The notes beneath the pieces are model-generated. The model was not told where the DNA came from and did no database searches. It saw only the letters and a list, made by a program, of their open reading frames with translations. A stretch of 64,000 nucleotides of DNA from Neorhizobium galegae. GTDB lineage: Bacteria > Pseudomonadota > Alphaproteobacteria > Rhizobiales > Rhizobiaceae. Shown one piece after another: positions 17,553 to 25,194 of this stretch. The stretch spans positions 124,001 through 188,000 of the forward strand of contig NZ_JAGIPG010000007.1 of the NCBI RefSeq assembly GCF_017877055.1. The letters are read 5' to 3'. Position numbers and translations under genes: made by a program. Each line of letters starts with the position of its first letter. Position 1 is the first letter of the stretch.

Positions 17553-18479
17553 TCAGGGTACGATCAGACCGGCAGTATCGATACTGCCGGTCAACAGGCC
17601 CTCATCGCGCATGGCCTTGTCGAAGAAGTCAAGACCTTCCTTGGTCGGGACCGTCTTGCACTCCGGCAATTCGAACGTGCTGAGCACCTCGATAGGTAGC
17701 CTGGTGTACTTCGAAAGTATCTCGCGGGTTTTGTCGGGGTTGGCCTTCACAAACGCTGCCCCTTCGGCCAGACTTGCCTGAAAAGCCTCGACTGCGTCCG
17801 AATTCGCCTTCGCCCATTCCCGAGTTGTTGCGAAGGTCGTGTATGGCAGGTTTTCAGGGAGCTCTGACATATAGTGAAATGCGACCTTGCCGTTTGATTG
17901 GCTGACCGCCCGCCCAAGCGAAGGCTGGCCGGCGATGATCGCATCGATCGTGCCACCCTTCAACACGTCCGCGGTGTTGGGGATGGGAACTTCGATGAAG
18001 GTCAGCTTCGTTTCCGGGATATCCTTGAGCTTGAGCCACTGCTTGAAAAGGACGTCGATTGTACCGTTGGTACCTGGAGCACCAATTTTCTTTCCCTTGA
18101 GGTCTTCCGGCTTCGATATCTCGACGCCAGCGCGAACGGCCAGGCCCATGTTTTTCGCTGTGCGTGCGGAAGTGACGCCACAGGTGCCAACGACGACGAG
18201 ATCCATCCCACTGTCAATCGCCTGCAACAGAACTGTCGGCGAGATGGCGGCAATCTGATGGGATCCTGAAACCAGGGCGGCAACCATTGCCTGGTTCGAG
18301 GTGCTGGGTAACGCCTCAAATTTGAGACCGTTCTTGTCGAAAATGCCGAGCTCCTTTGCGACAAACACCGCTTCTACCTCAGCGATCGGCGGTGATCCAA
18401 AGGTTATGCTGGTTTCGGCAAGTGATGGTACCGCACCCGCGGTAACAAAGCTGGCTATGAGAATTGCGGGCTTGAACAT
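17553..18479 (-). CDS. ABC transporter substrate-binding protein (NitT/TauT/SsuA type)
   Basis: A 308-residue periplasmic protein with signal peptide MFKPAILIASFVTAGAVPSL ending near LAE. The fold markers are ITFGSPPIAEVEAVFVAKEL, LVSGSHQIAAISPTVL, and DLKGKKIGAPGTNGTIDVLF, as in the SsuA/THI5-like group. It heads the operon and so defines the imported substrate of the ThDP/aldehyde-dehydrogenase pathway. The last codons lie in a perfect 26-base palindrome (17567-17592). The ATG at 18479 faces a divergent LysR gene. Confidence 0.9.
   Translation of the reverse strand: MFKPAILIASFVTAGAVPSLAETSITFGSPPIAEVEAVFVAKELGIFDKNGLKFEALPSTSNQAMVAALVSGSHQIAAISPTVLLQAIDSGMDLVVVGTCGVTSARTAKNMGLAVRAGVEISKPEDLKGKKIGAPGTNGTIDVLFKQWLKLKDIPETKLTFIEVPIPNTADVLKGGTIDAIIAGQPSLGRAVSQSNGKVAFHYMSELPENLPYTTFATTREWAKANSDAVEAFQASLAEGAAFVKANPDKTREILSKYTRLPIEVLSTFELPECKTVPTKEGLDFFDKAMRDEGLLTGSIDTAGLIVP
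17567..17592. repeat. Perfect 26-base palindrome at the end of the binding-protein gene
   Basis: The 13-base arm GACCGGCAGTATC is followed immediately by its exact reverse complement. It overlaps the codons for the last dozen residues of the binding protein. In RNA it would form a tight hairpin next to the second hairpin at 17517-17544. It may act as an mRNA 3'-end stabiliser or attenuator, or as a protein-binding site. Confidence 0.8.
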
Positions 18480-18620
18480 TAATGACCTCCTCCACGATAG
18501 GTGGGCTCCTCAACCCTGCGCGACTATCCCAAGTGCGTCGCCTTACATCAATAGACAGAACGACAGTTCAGATATAACTTCAAATGCATATCGACGTGAC
18601 GATAGAAGCGGGATGGAGCG

Positions 18621-19538
18621 ATGAACCTGCGGAAATGGGAATACTTCCTGAAGGCTGCGGAGTTTGGAAATCTCTCGCGCGTCGCCGAGAAGCTTGACAT
18701 TTCACAGCCTGCACTCAGTCGACAGATTACAGCCCTGGAGCAGGAACTGGGCGCCACGCTGTTTCACCGGACAGGACGTGGCCTGGTGTTGACTCCAGCC
18801 GGCGAGATATTCCGGGCCAGAGCCGAATCGATCCTCGATGAGATTGGCAGGGTTCCGGAGGAGGTGACGCACGCAACCAATACGCCGTTCGGGCGATTGG
18901 CATTCGGTGCTCCTCCGTTCATGGGGCATATTTTGATTGGTGAGCTGGTCGCAAGCTATGTCAGAAATTTTCCCCACGTCGCGCTTCGCGTCCGGGGCGC
19001 TCATTCGTTTCATCTGAGGGAGGCTCTTTTCTTTCGAGAAATCGATGTCGGCATCCTGGCAGCGCCCTTGTCCGAACCGGAACTGCACATCGAACCCTTG
19101 CTGAAGGAGCAAATGTTTCTGGTGGGCCCCAAGGATAGTGGCCTTTCTGCCGATCAAGCCGTGACCTTGCATTCGGTTGCGGACAGACCGCTGATTCTGA
19201 CGCCGCGGCCTGATGGACTGAGAATGCTGATAGACGGTGAACTCGGACGAATTGGTCGCAGGCCCAGGATCGCTGTCGAGACGGAATACGCTCCTGTCGC
19301 CGATCTCATCCGGCTTGGCGTTGGCTTTACTCTGCTGCCGTACTGCTCCTTGATAAACTCACCCTTGAGCCACCTGGACTTTGCACCCGTTGAGAACCTG
19401 GAGATTACCTGGCTGATCGCACTGTTACAAAACGCGGAGCGGACACTGGCGACAAGACGATTCATAGAAATGCTGCAGATGTCGGCAAAGGAAAGCATTC
19501 GATGCGGCCGTTGGAAAGCGACCTATATTGGTCAGTAA
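18621..19538 (+). CDS. LysR-family transcriptional regulator (divergent from ABC/ThDP operon)
   Basis: A 305-residue LysR protein. The helix-turn-helix is AEFGNLSRVAEKLDISQPAL then SRQITALEQELGATLFHRTG; the effector domain follows from about residue 90. It is divergent from the binding-protein gene across about 140 bases, the classic position for a LysR activator of that operon. The intergenic stretch includes ATATAACTTCAAATGCATAT at about 18570-18590, with weak dyad symmetry that could be its site. Confidence 0.9.
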   Translation: MNLRKWEYFLKAAEFGNLSRVAEKLDISQPALSRQITALEQELGATLFHRTGRGLVLTPAGEIFRARAESILDEIGRVPEEVTHATNTPFGRLAFGAPPFMGHILIGELVASYVRNFPHVALRVRGAHSFHLREALFFREIDVGILAAPLSEPELHIEPLLKEQMFLVGPKDSGLSADQAVTLHSVADRPLILTPRPDGLRMLIDGELGRIGRRPRIAVETEYAPVADLIRLGVGFTLLPYCSLINSPLSHLDFAPVENLEITWLIALLQNAERTLATRRFIEMLQMSAKESIRCGRWKATYIGQ

Positions 19539-19652
19539 GCTCAGACGAAACTCAGCATGGCAGGTTTGGTGCGGCGGATTGAAGCTGCAATCGCCTGAGA
19601 GTGATCGGCTGGCCCTGCCGCACATTTTCGAATTTCATTGGGATGCCCAATC

Positions 19653-20576
19653 ATGACAGCCCTTAACCCACGGCACTTGAAATATCTCCAGGTCGTTGCG
19701 AAGGCCGGGTCGCTGCTGGCTGCCGCAAAGGCGCTCAACATCGCCCAACCTTCCCTCTCCGTCAGCATTTCGCGCATGGAGGATATTGTCGGCCAGAAGC
19801 TGATGGATCGGGGACGGCACGGCGCCTCATTGACAAAGGCGGGGCAGATACTGGTTCGGCATGCCGAATCTGTCGACAATGCCCTGGAAAATGCCCTGGC
19901 GGAGTTACGTCTGTTCTCCCTCGGCGTTAGCGGCCCAATGGTCATTGGCGGAACACCGCTGGCGACCGCCAGCATAATTCCCGAGATCCTGTCCAAGCTG
20001 GTGCCGGATTTTACACCGATCCGATGCGACGTGGTGGAGGCGTATGACGAGGACCTGATCAAGGGCCTGCTGAACAACGAGATCGATGTGGTGATTTCCT
20101 CGATGCGAGCCGAGGTGCTCGAATCGAACGGGACTGGCCTCATAGCCAGCGAACCGATTTTTTCGGCGCAAACCTCCGCCGTCGTTCGAAGAGGGCACCC
20201 TTTTGCCTTGGAGAAGACATTGTCGCTGCGGGATCTGCAGCATGCCCTGTGGGTTTTGCCGCCGCGCGGAAGCATTATTCGCACGCTGATCGATTCCGGC
20301 TTCATGGTTACTGGCCTTCCCGTGCCACAAAATCTGATCGAGGCCGCACCGTTTGGCGTTCTGAAAGAAATCGTCAAGCAGACCGACGGTGTCACCATCC
20401 TCTCCGATCACATTGTCAGAGCGGAGCTTGCCGAAGGATCCCTCGTGACTGTTGCGCTGGCGGAACGCATGACACCGCGCGTTTTCGGGATCCACCGCCT
20501 AAAGTCCCGAGACCCCAGTCCCGTTGCAAAGCGCTTCATCGAGATCGCCAAGCAGATAGGCGCCGAACTCAAGTGA
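19653..20576 (+). CDS. LysR-family transcriptional regulator
   Basis: A 307-residue LysR protein starting MTALNPRHLKYLQVVAKAGS, with helix-turn-helix LAAAKALNIAQPSLSVSISR followed by MEDIVGQKLMDRGRHGASLT. The ATG at 19653 matches family N-termini; an ATG at 19638 would add five residues. It precedes, on the same strand, the rightward set of cupin, dioxygenase, transporter and hydroxylase genes, after a gap of 113 bases, so it may regulate that set. It is only distantly like its LysR neighbour. Confidence 0.88.
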   Translation: MTALNPRHLKYLQVVAKAGSLLAAAKALNIAQPSLSVSISRMEDIVGQKLMDRGRHGASLTKAGQILVRHAESVDNALENALAELRLFSLGVSGPMVIGGTPLATASIIPEILSKLVPDFTPIRCDVVEAYDEDLIKGLLNNEIDVVISSMRAEVLESNGTGLIASEPIFSAQTSAVVRRGHPFALEKTLSLRDLQHALWVLPPRGSIIRTLIDSGFMVTGLPVPQNLIEAAPFGVLKEIVKQTDGVTILSDHIVRAELAEGSLVTVALAERMTPRVFGIHRLKSRDPSPVAKRFIEIAKQIGAELK

Positions 20577-20689
20577 TTGGCGGCGGGATTTGTATAGCTG
20601 AATCCTATATAAAGCTCATATATCCGTATTTTACATAATAGCGGTGATCTCGCACTATCGCGGAAAATCTGAAGGGCCAAGGAGGAACC
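20577..20689 (+). promoter_or_regulatory. AT-rich promoter region of the rightward catabolic set
   Basis: A short gap with several AT-rich elements (TTGTATAG at about 20592, CTATATAAAG, ATATATCC, TTTACATAAT) and then a strong GGAGGAACC ribosome site for the next gene. Base composition contrasts with the GC-rich flanks. It probably carries the promoter of the six-gene set; no single element can be fixed by eye. Confidence 0.45.
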
Positions 20690-21634
20690 ATGGTACTCGA
20701 CAGGTTCCCCGCATCCATCCGCATCCATCTTGTCGGCGATTTTCCGCTGCACAATGAGCACGAGATTTACAAGCTGTGTCATGCAGAGCTCGGTGCTCGG
20801 CTTCTCTACTATCCCGATACGCGCGTCGTGGACGGCGATCACATCAGGACATGGTTGGCCGGAGACCACGAGGCAGCCCGGCTTTCCAACCAGGCGCGCA
20901 ACTCGCTCAATGCCCTCAAGGCGTTGAAGGAGGCAGTCGGCCTGCAATCAGGCGCCCGCGCCACTCTCAGCATCCTGGCTCCGTTTCGGATATCGCGTTT
21001 CGCTAGGCCTGGGCACCCGGGCGTACCGGACGCGGATGGGGCCTACGGCGCATGGCTGACGAAAGAGATCGAACGGGTCGTAACAGAACTCGCTTCGTCT
21101 TCTGCCGACCTGGCGGTCCAGATCAAGCTGCCTTTTGCCGACCTGGCCGAGGCCGCGGGAACCGATACGGCAAACGGTACGCTCTCAGACGCTCTTTTGG
21201 ATTCCGTCACAAATATCATCGATGCCGTGCCGGAAACCATTCCGGTCGCGGTGCACATGAATTGCCGGGACGGTGCGGGCTTCAAGATCCAGCCGATGCA
21301 TTTTGTGGATATGGCAGAGTTGTCAAACCGCCTGCAGGAGCGGTGCGTCAGGCGGATCGATCTCCTGCACATCCCGGTTCCGCTCGTGGTGTCCGACGAG
21401 AGCTTCTTCGCACCCCTGCGGCGCCTTGCTCTACGGTCAGAGAGCCGGCTCTGCCTCGGCCTGATCCACCTGTCGGACGGAGTGGAAGGTGCGATGCGCC
21501 GCATCGCGCTTGCCCGGACAGGCTTCCCGGAGTTCGCGCTTGCTGCGCGCAGTGGATTTGCCGCCCGCGAACCCGCCGTGATCGCCGATTTTGTAAAACT
21601 CCATGCCGACGTGGCTTTGGCATGTGAATCCTGA
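20690..21634 (+). CDS. Uncharacterised protein, MetE/UROD-like TIM barrel suspected
   Basis: A 314-residue soluble protein without signal or membrane segments. I do not recognise a defined family. The second half (VHMNCRDGAGFKIQPMHFVD, then LCLGLIHLSDGVEGAMRRI and FPEFALAARSGFAAREPAVI) recalls the C-terminal part of cobalamin-independent methionine synthase/UROD-like barrels, where a His and Cys bind zinc; here a His-Met-Asn-Cys stretch is the nearest counterpart. The ATG has GGAGGAACC upstream. It leads the rightward catabolic set and is followed 16 bases later by a cupin gene, so it probably acts on a pathway intermediate, perhaps by methyl transfer (for example demethylation of a methoxy-aromatic). 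That role is a guess. Confidence 0.7.
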   Translation: MVLDRFPASIRIHLVGDFPLHNEHEIYKLCHAELGARLLYYPDTRVVDGDHIRTWLAGDHEAARLSNQARNSLNALKALKEAVGLQSGARATLSILAPFRISRFARPGHPGVPDADGAYGAWLTKEIERVVTELASSSADLAVQIKLPFADLAEAAGTDTANGTLSDALLDSVTNIIDAVPETIPVAVHMNCRDGAGFKIQPMHFVDMAELSNRLQERCVRRIDLLHIPVPLVVSDESFFAPLRRLALRSESRLCLGLIHLSDGVEGAMRRIALARTGFPEFALAARSGFAAREPAVIADFVKLHADVALACES

Positions 21635-21650
21635 TGCAGTGGAGATTGCC

Positions 21651-22031
21651 ATGAAGAAATCGATCAAAGCCTATAACTGGGACGATATCCCTGAACGTGA
21701 ACTCAAGCCCGGCATCATACAGCGTGGCTTCCGCGGCGATGGTGTCATGGTGACCTACAACTACCTGCAGCCCGGCTGCAAGGGTTCGCCGCACAGCCAT
21801 CCGTTCGACCAGATTTTCATGGTGATCCAGGGTCGAGTCACGTTGCATGTCGAGGAACAAACTTTCGACTGCAAACCGGGAACGGTGATCCGCATCCCGC
21901 CTCATCACACACACTATGTCGATCCGCCGTCTCCCGAGGATGGGGTGGCCATCAACGTCGATATCTTCGGTCCGGCCCGTGAGGACTACCTCAACATCGT
22001 CGCCTATCAGGACGACGATTTCTCGAAGTGA
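21651..22031 (+). CDS. Single-domain cupin protein
   Basis: A 126-residue cupin. Motif 1 is SPHSHPFDQIFMVIQGRVTL (HxH then a distant partner) and motif 2 is GTVIRIPPHHTHYVDPP. The ATG at 21651 follows a GGAG site; the in-frame extension to 21603 lies inside the preceding gene. Small cupins in catabolic clusters can be dioxygenases, isomerases or lyases for ring-cleavage products. It precedes the VOC dioxygenase by about 20 bases. Confidence 0.85.
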   Translation: MKKSIKAYNWDDIPERELKPGIIQRGFRGDGVMVTYNYLQPGCKGSPHSHPFDQIFMVIQGRVTLHVEEQTFDCKPGTVIRIPPHHTHYVDPPSPEDGVAINVDIFGPAREDYLNIVAYQDDDFSK

Positions 22032-22050
22032 TGCCGTGGGAGAGCAAGTC

Positions 22051-23010
22051 GTGAGAATTTCGGTAAAGAGCGTCCAAAGCGTCGAGATAGAAATGGCGGA
22101 CCCTGAGCGTGCGGCTCGATTCTATGTCGATGTGTGGAAGCTCGAGATCGTCGCCCGGGACCAAGGAAGCATTTATCTGCGCGGCACGTGCGATGCACAT
22201 CACATCCTGGCAATCCATCCCGCGAAAGGTCCCGGCGCCGTCCGTCGGACCGTGATGGATGCCGCAAATCGCGATGTGGTGGATGCGTTGCATGCCCGTG
22301 TCGTGACGACAGGCGTTGCTGTCGAAAATCCCGGGCTTCTGGGTCGCGTCGGCGGCGGATACGGCTTCGGTTTTGAGGATCCCGAAGGTCGGGCGTTTGC
22401 GGTGGTCACGGACGATATCCGTCACAAGCCTGCTCTCGGCTCGAGCAATCATCCAATCAAGATCGCCCATATCAATTTCAATGACCCGCAACCGGAAAAC
22501 CTCGTCTCCTTTCTCGCCGATGCCCTCGGCTTTCGCGTCAGTGATCGTGCAGGACGACAAATATTCCTGAATTGCGACAGCCCGGACCACAGTTCGATCG
22601 TGGTCTGCGAAGCGCCGTGGCGCACCCTCAACCACCTCTCCTTCGAAATGAAAGATCTCGATGCGGTCATGCGCGGCGCCGGTCGGATGATCGACGCGGG
22701 CTATCCGATCGAGTGGGGCCCTGGTCGCCATGGATGTGCGCACAACACCTTCGCCTATTTCGCAGGGCCGGAGGAATTGCCTTTGGAATACACGTCCGAC
22801 GTTGACCAGATTGACGACAATTACGAGTACCACGGTCCGGAGTACTGGGCCTGGCCACCTGGCCGGCTGGATCATTGGGGCGTGACGCCGCCACACACCG
22901 CGCGCTGGAAGCGTCTTCAGGATCTCTACGCCTTTGCGAAGGATGCGTATCATATCAACCCGTATCCGAGGGGGGAGCGGGTGTCGGCGTCAAGCAACCA
23001 AAATGCCTGA
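22051..23010 (+). CDS. Two-domain VOC protein, type I extradiol dioxygenase-like (copy B)
   Basis: A 319-residue paralogue of the dioxygenase at 7658-8551. C-terminal metal ligands are conserved: His in KIAHINFND, His in TLNHLSFEMKD and Glu in LPLEYTSDVD. Both copies share the WGPGRHG/WGVGRHG loop and the tail YWAWPPGRLDHWGVTPP (copy A: EWVWPPGRTDHWGIAPP). The start is taken as GTG 22051, with GGGAGA eight bases upstream and aligning with copy A; an ATG-initiated longer frame would overlap the cupin gene. It probably cleaves a catechol made by the hydroxylase at 25195. Confidence 0.85.
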   Translation: MRISVKSVQSVEIEMADPERAARFYVDVWKLEIVARDQGSIYLRGTCDAHHILAIHPAKGPGAVRRTVMDAANRDVVDALHARVVTTGVAVENPGLLGRVGGGYGFGFEDPEGRAFAVVTDDIRHKPALGSSNHPIKIAHINFNDPQPENLVSFLADALGFRVSDRAGRQIFLNCDSPDHSSIVVCEAPWRTLNHLSFEMKDLDAVMRGAGRMIDAGYPIEWGPGRHGCAHNTFAYFAGPEELPLEYTSDVDQIDDNYEYHGPEYWAWPPGRLDHWGVTPPHTARWKRLQDLYAFAKDAYHINPYPRGERVSASSNQNA

Positions 23011-23047
23011 TTGAACCAAGTTACCGTCTGTGGAGGAGGGGCCGGAC

Positions 23048-24406
23048 ATGAATGCCCAAACAAGAGTGGATGTCGAGCAAGTGCTCGGCCAGATGCCTGT
23101 CGGAGGATACCGCATCGCCGTATTTGCGCTGGCGGTGCTGCTCGCGATGCTCGATGGCATCGACAACGTGACGCTCGGCCTCGTCGCTCCGGCATTGTCC
23201 GCCGAGTTGCGAATTCCCAAGACCGACCTCGCTTCCGTTTTCACGGCAACGCTTGTCGGTTTGACCGTCGGAGCAATGGTCTTCGGACCGGCTGGCGACA
23301 AGTGGGGACGGCGTCCCGCAACGCTTGCCTGCACGGCCTTCTTCGGCATCTTCACCCTCGCCATCCATTATGCGCAGGGCTTGAACATGCTGATCCTGTT
23401 TCGCTTTCTCGCAGGGATCGGCATTGGCGGGTTGCTGCCGAATATCTGCGCCCTGGTATCGGAATATTCGCCGAACAAGCACAGACAGACCGGCGTCCTG
23501 GTGGTCAGCGGCGGCATCGCCGCAGGCGCGATGCTCGGCGGTATTCTGGCCTCATTCATCGAGCCGGCATTCGGCTGGAGGTCGCTATTCATGGTCGCGG
23601 GCGGCGTAACGATCGTCGCGCTGGTGGTCGCGATTGTCCTTCTGCCGGAATCGATTCGCTTCCTGATCGCCCGCAACCCGGCCCATCCGGACGTGCATCG
23701 CCTTCTCAAGCGGGTCTCGCCCGTGGCTGACATGCCGCAGAACGCCCGCTGGATCGTCAGCGAACGACCAACGGCAGGCACTTTCCGGGAACTGTTCGCA
23801 GGCGGGATGGCGGTTACCACCATCGTCCTGTGGGTCAGCTACATCCTGATCCTTTCAACGATGTATCTGCTGTTCCAGTGGCTTCCGACCCTGGCGCGGG
23901 AATTCGGTTTCTCTCCGGCGATGGCGACTTATGCGTCGACCGTATTCAATCTCGGCGGCATGGTCGGTTCGATCGTCCTCGGACCGATGGCGGCAAGATG
24001 GGGCGTCTACAGGGTTTCAGCCATCAACTTTCTGGTCATCATTCCGGGAATGATCGCCCTAGCCTCGTCGCGCGATATGCAGATGCTTCTGCTGTTCAGC
24101 TCCTTCGTCACCGGCTGGACGATCATGGGCGGCCTTGGCGTCATCAACGCTCTGACGACGGATGCCTATCCGACCGCAAGCCGTTCGACCGGCCTTGGGT
24201 GGGCTAGCGGCGTGGGCCGGCTTGGATCCTCGTTCTCGCCATCCTTCATTGGGTGGCTGATGGTATCCGGCGGGTGGGCAGCCCACGACATCCTGATGCT
24301 ACCGATCGTGCCGGCGACCATCCTCACGATCGCCGTGGTGACCGTCGGCATGCTCAACCGCAAACAGGCGACAAACGTGAGCGGAATCGCTGCCACGCAT
24401 ATCTAA
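23048..24406 (+). CDS. MFS transporter, aromatic acid:H+ symporter (AAHS) type
   Basis: A 452-residue 12-helix major facilitator. The first helix carries LLAMLDGIDNVTLGLVAPAL, including the D-G-x-D pattern of aromatic-acid symporters such as PcaK and BenK; the loop 2-3 motif is FGPAGDKWGRRPATL, and loop 8-9 has LGPMAARWGVYR. The ATG at 23048 is preceded by GGAGGAGGGG. It lies between the dioxygenase and bicupin genes, giving this set its own uptake route separate from the Tct and ABC systems on the other strand. Confidence 0.9.
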   Translation: MNAQTRVDVEQVLGQMPVGGYRIAVFALAVLLAMLDGIDNVTLGLVAPALSAELRIPKTDLASVFTATLVGLTVGAMVFGPAGDKWGRRPATLACTAFFGIFTLAIHYAQGLNMLILFRFLAGIGIGGLLPNICALVSEYSPNKHRQTGVLVVSGGIAAGAMLGGILASFIEPAFGWRSLFMVAGGVTIVALVVAIVLLPESIRFLIARNPAHPDVHRLLKRVSPVADMPQNARWIVSERPTAGTFRELFAGGMAVTTIVLWVSYILILSTMYLLFQWLPTLAREFGFSPAMATYASTVFNLGGMVGSIVLGPMAARWGVYRVSAINFLVIIPGMIALASSRDMQMLLLFSSFVTGWTIMGGLGVINALTTDAYPTASRSTGLGWASGVGRLGSSFSPSFIGWLMVSGGWAAHDILMLPIVPATILTIAVVTVGMLNRKQATNVSGIAATHI

Positions 24407-24422
24407 CAAGGAGTATTTGGCG

Positions 24423-25178
24423 ATGCGGTATGTTCAAAAATTGAAATCGGACATCGACGCGGAGGACTCGTCAGAGGGCCGGACTGCCGTCGTCGACTCG
24501 CTGAGCGCGATCGGAACATGCCGCATCGACCACATTGTTCTCTCCGCAGCGGCTTCACCTGTCCACCTGCATTCTCCGACCGAGGAAAGGTTGATCTATG
24601 TGCTTGCGGGGGCGGCCTCGCTCAAGGAGGGCCCGAATGTATTCCGGCTCGAAGCAAACGATTTCCTGTTCGTACCGAGGTCACGCACCATCGTCGTGAT
24701 GGCAACCGACAGCTCGGCACGGCTGCTCGACATCCAAGTACCGGTTTCGAGAGAGTGCCTCTCACCCGATGAGGCAAAGGCACCACCCGCCATCAAGGGC
24801 CGCGTCGATGAAAATGCATTCTCGGTTCATACCACTCATGGTGCCGAAGGCAGGGCTTTCGATACCCAGACACTTGTCGATCGCAAGATGGGCTCCAAAA
24901 ACATCAAGGCTTTCGTTTCGCTCGTTCATCCCGGCAGCGGAATGGGACTGCATGTCCACCCGTTTGACCAATTCTATTACGTCCTGCATGGACAGTTGTC
25001 TGTGCGTCTCGGCTTCGATACCAGCCGGATGAGCGAAGGCAATATCGTCGTCTTTCCCGCCGGGCTGATCCATAGCAATTCCAACGATGGCGCAGGCCCC
25101 GCGCTCTTGCTGACAATCAACGTTCCGGAAGTGCCTGCTGGCACCAAAGGCGCCTACTCCATCGATCTCAACAACTAA
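24423..25178 (+). CDS. Bicupin protein
   Basis: A 251-residue protein with two cupin folds: SPVHLHSPTEERLIYVLAGA then ANDFLFVPRSRTIVVM, and LVHPGSGMGLHVHPFDQFYY then NIVVFPAGLIHSNSND. The second module has the clearer metal ligands (HVH plus a late His). The ATG at 24423 sits about 10 bases after AAGGAG; a TTG at 24417 is possible. Function is not readable from sequence; bicupins include gentisate-type and quercetin-type dioxygenases, but this one is shorter than gentisate dioxygenase (about 340). Confidence 0.8.
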   Translation: MRYVQKLKSDIDAEDSSEGRTAVVDSLSAIGTCRIDHIVLSAAASPVHLHSPTEERLIYVLAGAASLKEGPNVFRLEANDFLFVPRSRTIVVMATDSSARLLDIQVPVSRECLSPDEAKAPPAIKGRVDENAFSVHTTHGAEGRAFDTQTLVDRKMGSKNIKAFVSLVHPGSGMGLHVHPFDQFYYVLHGQLSVRLGFDTSRMSEGNIVVFPAGLIHSNSNDGAGPALLLTINVPEVPAGTKGAYSIDLNN

Positions 25179-25194
25179 AAGCAAAGAGATGAGA

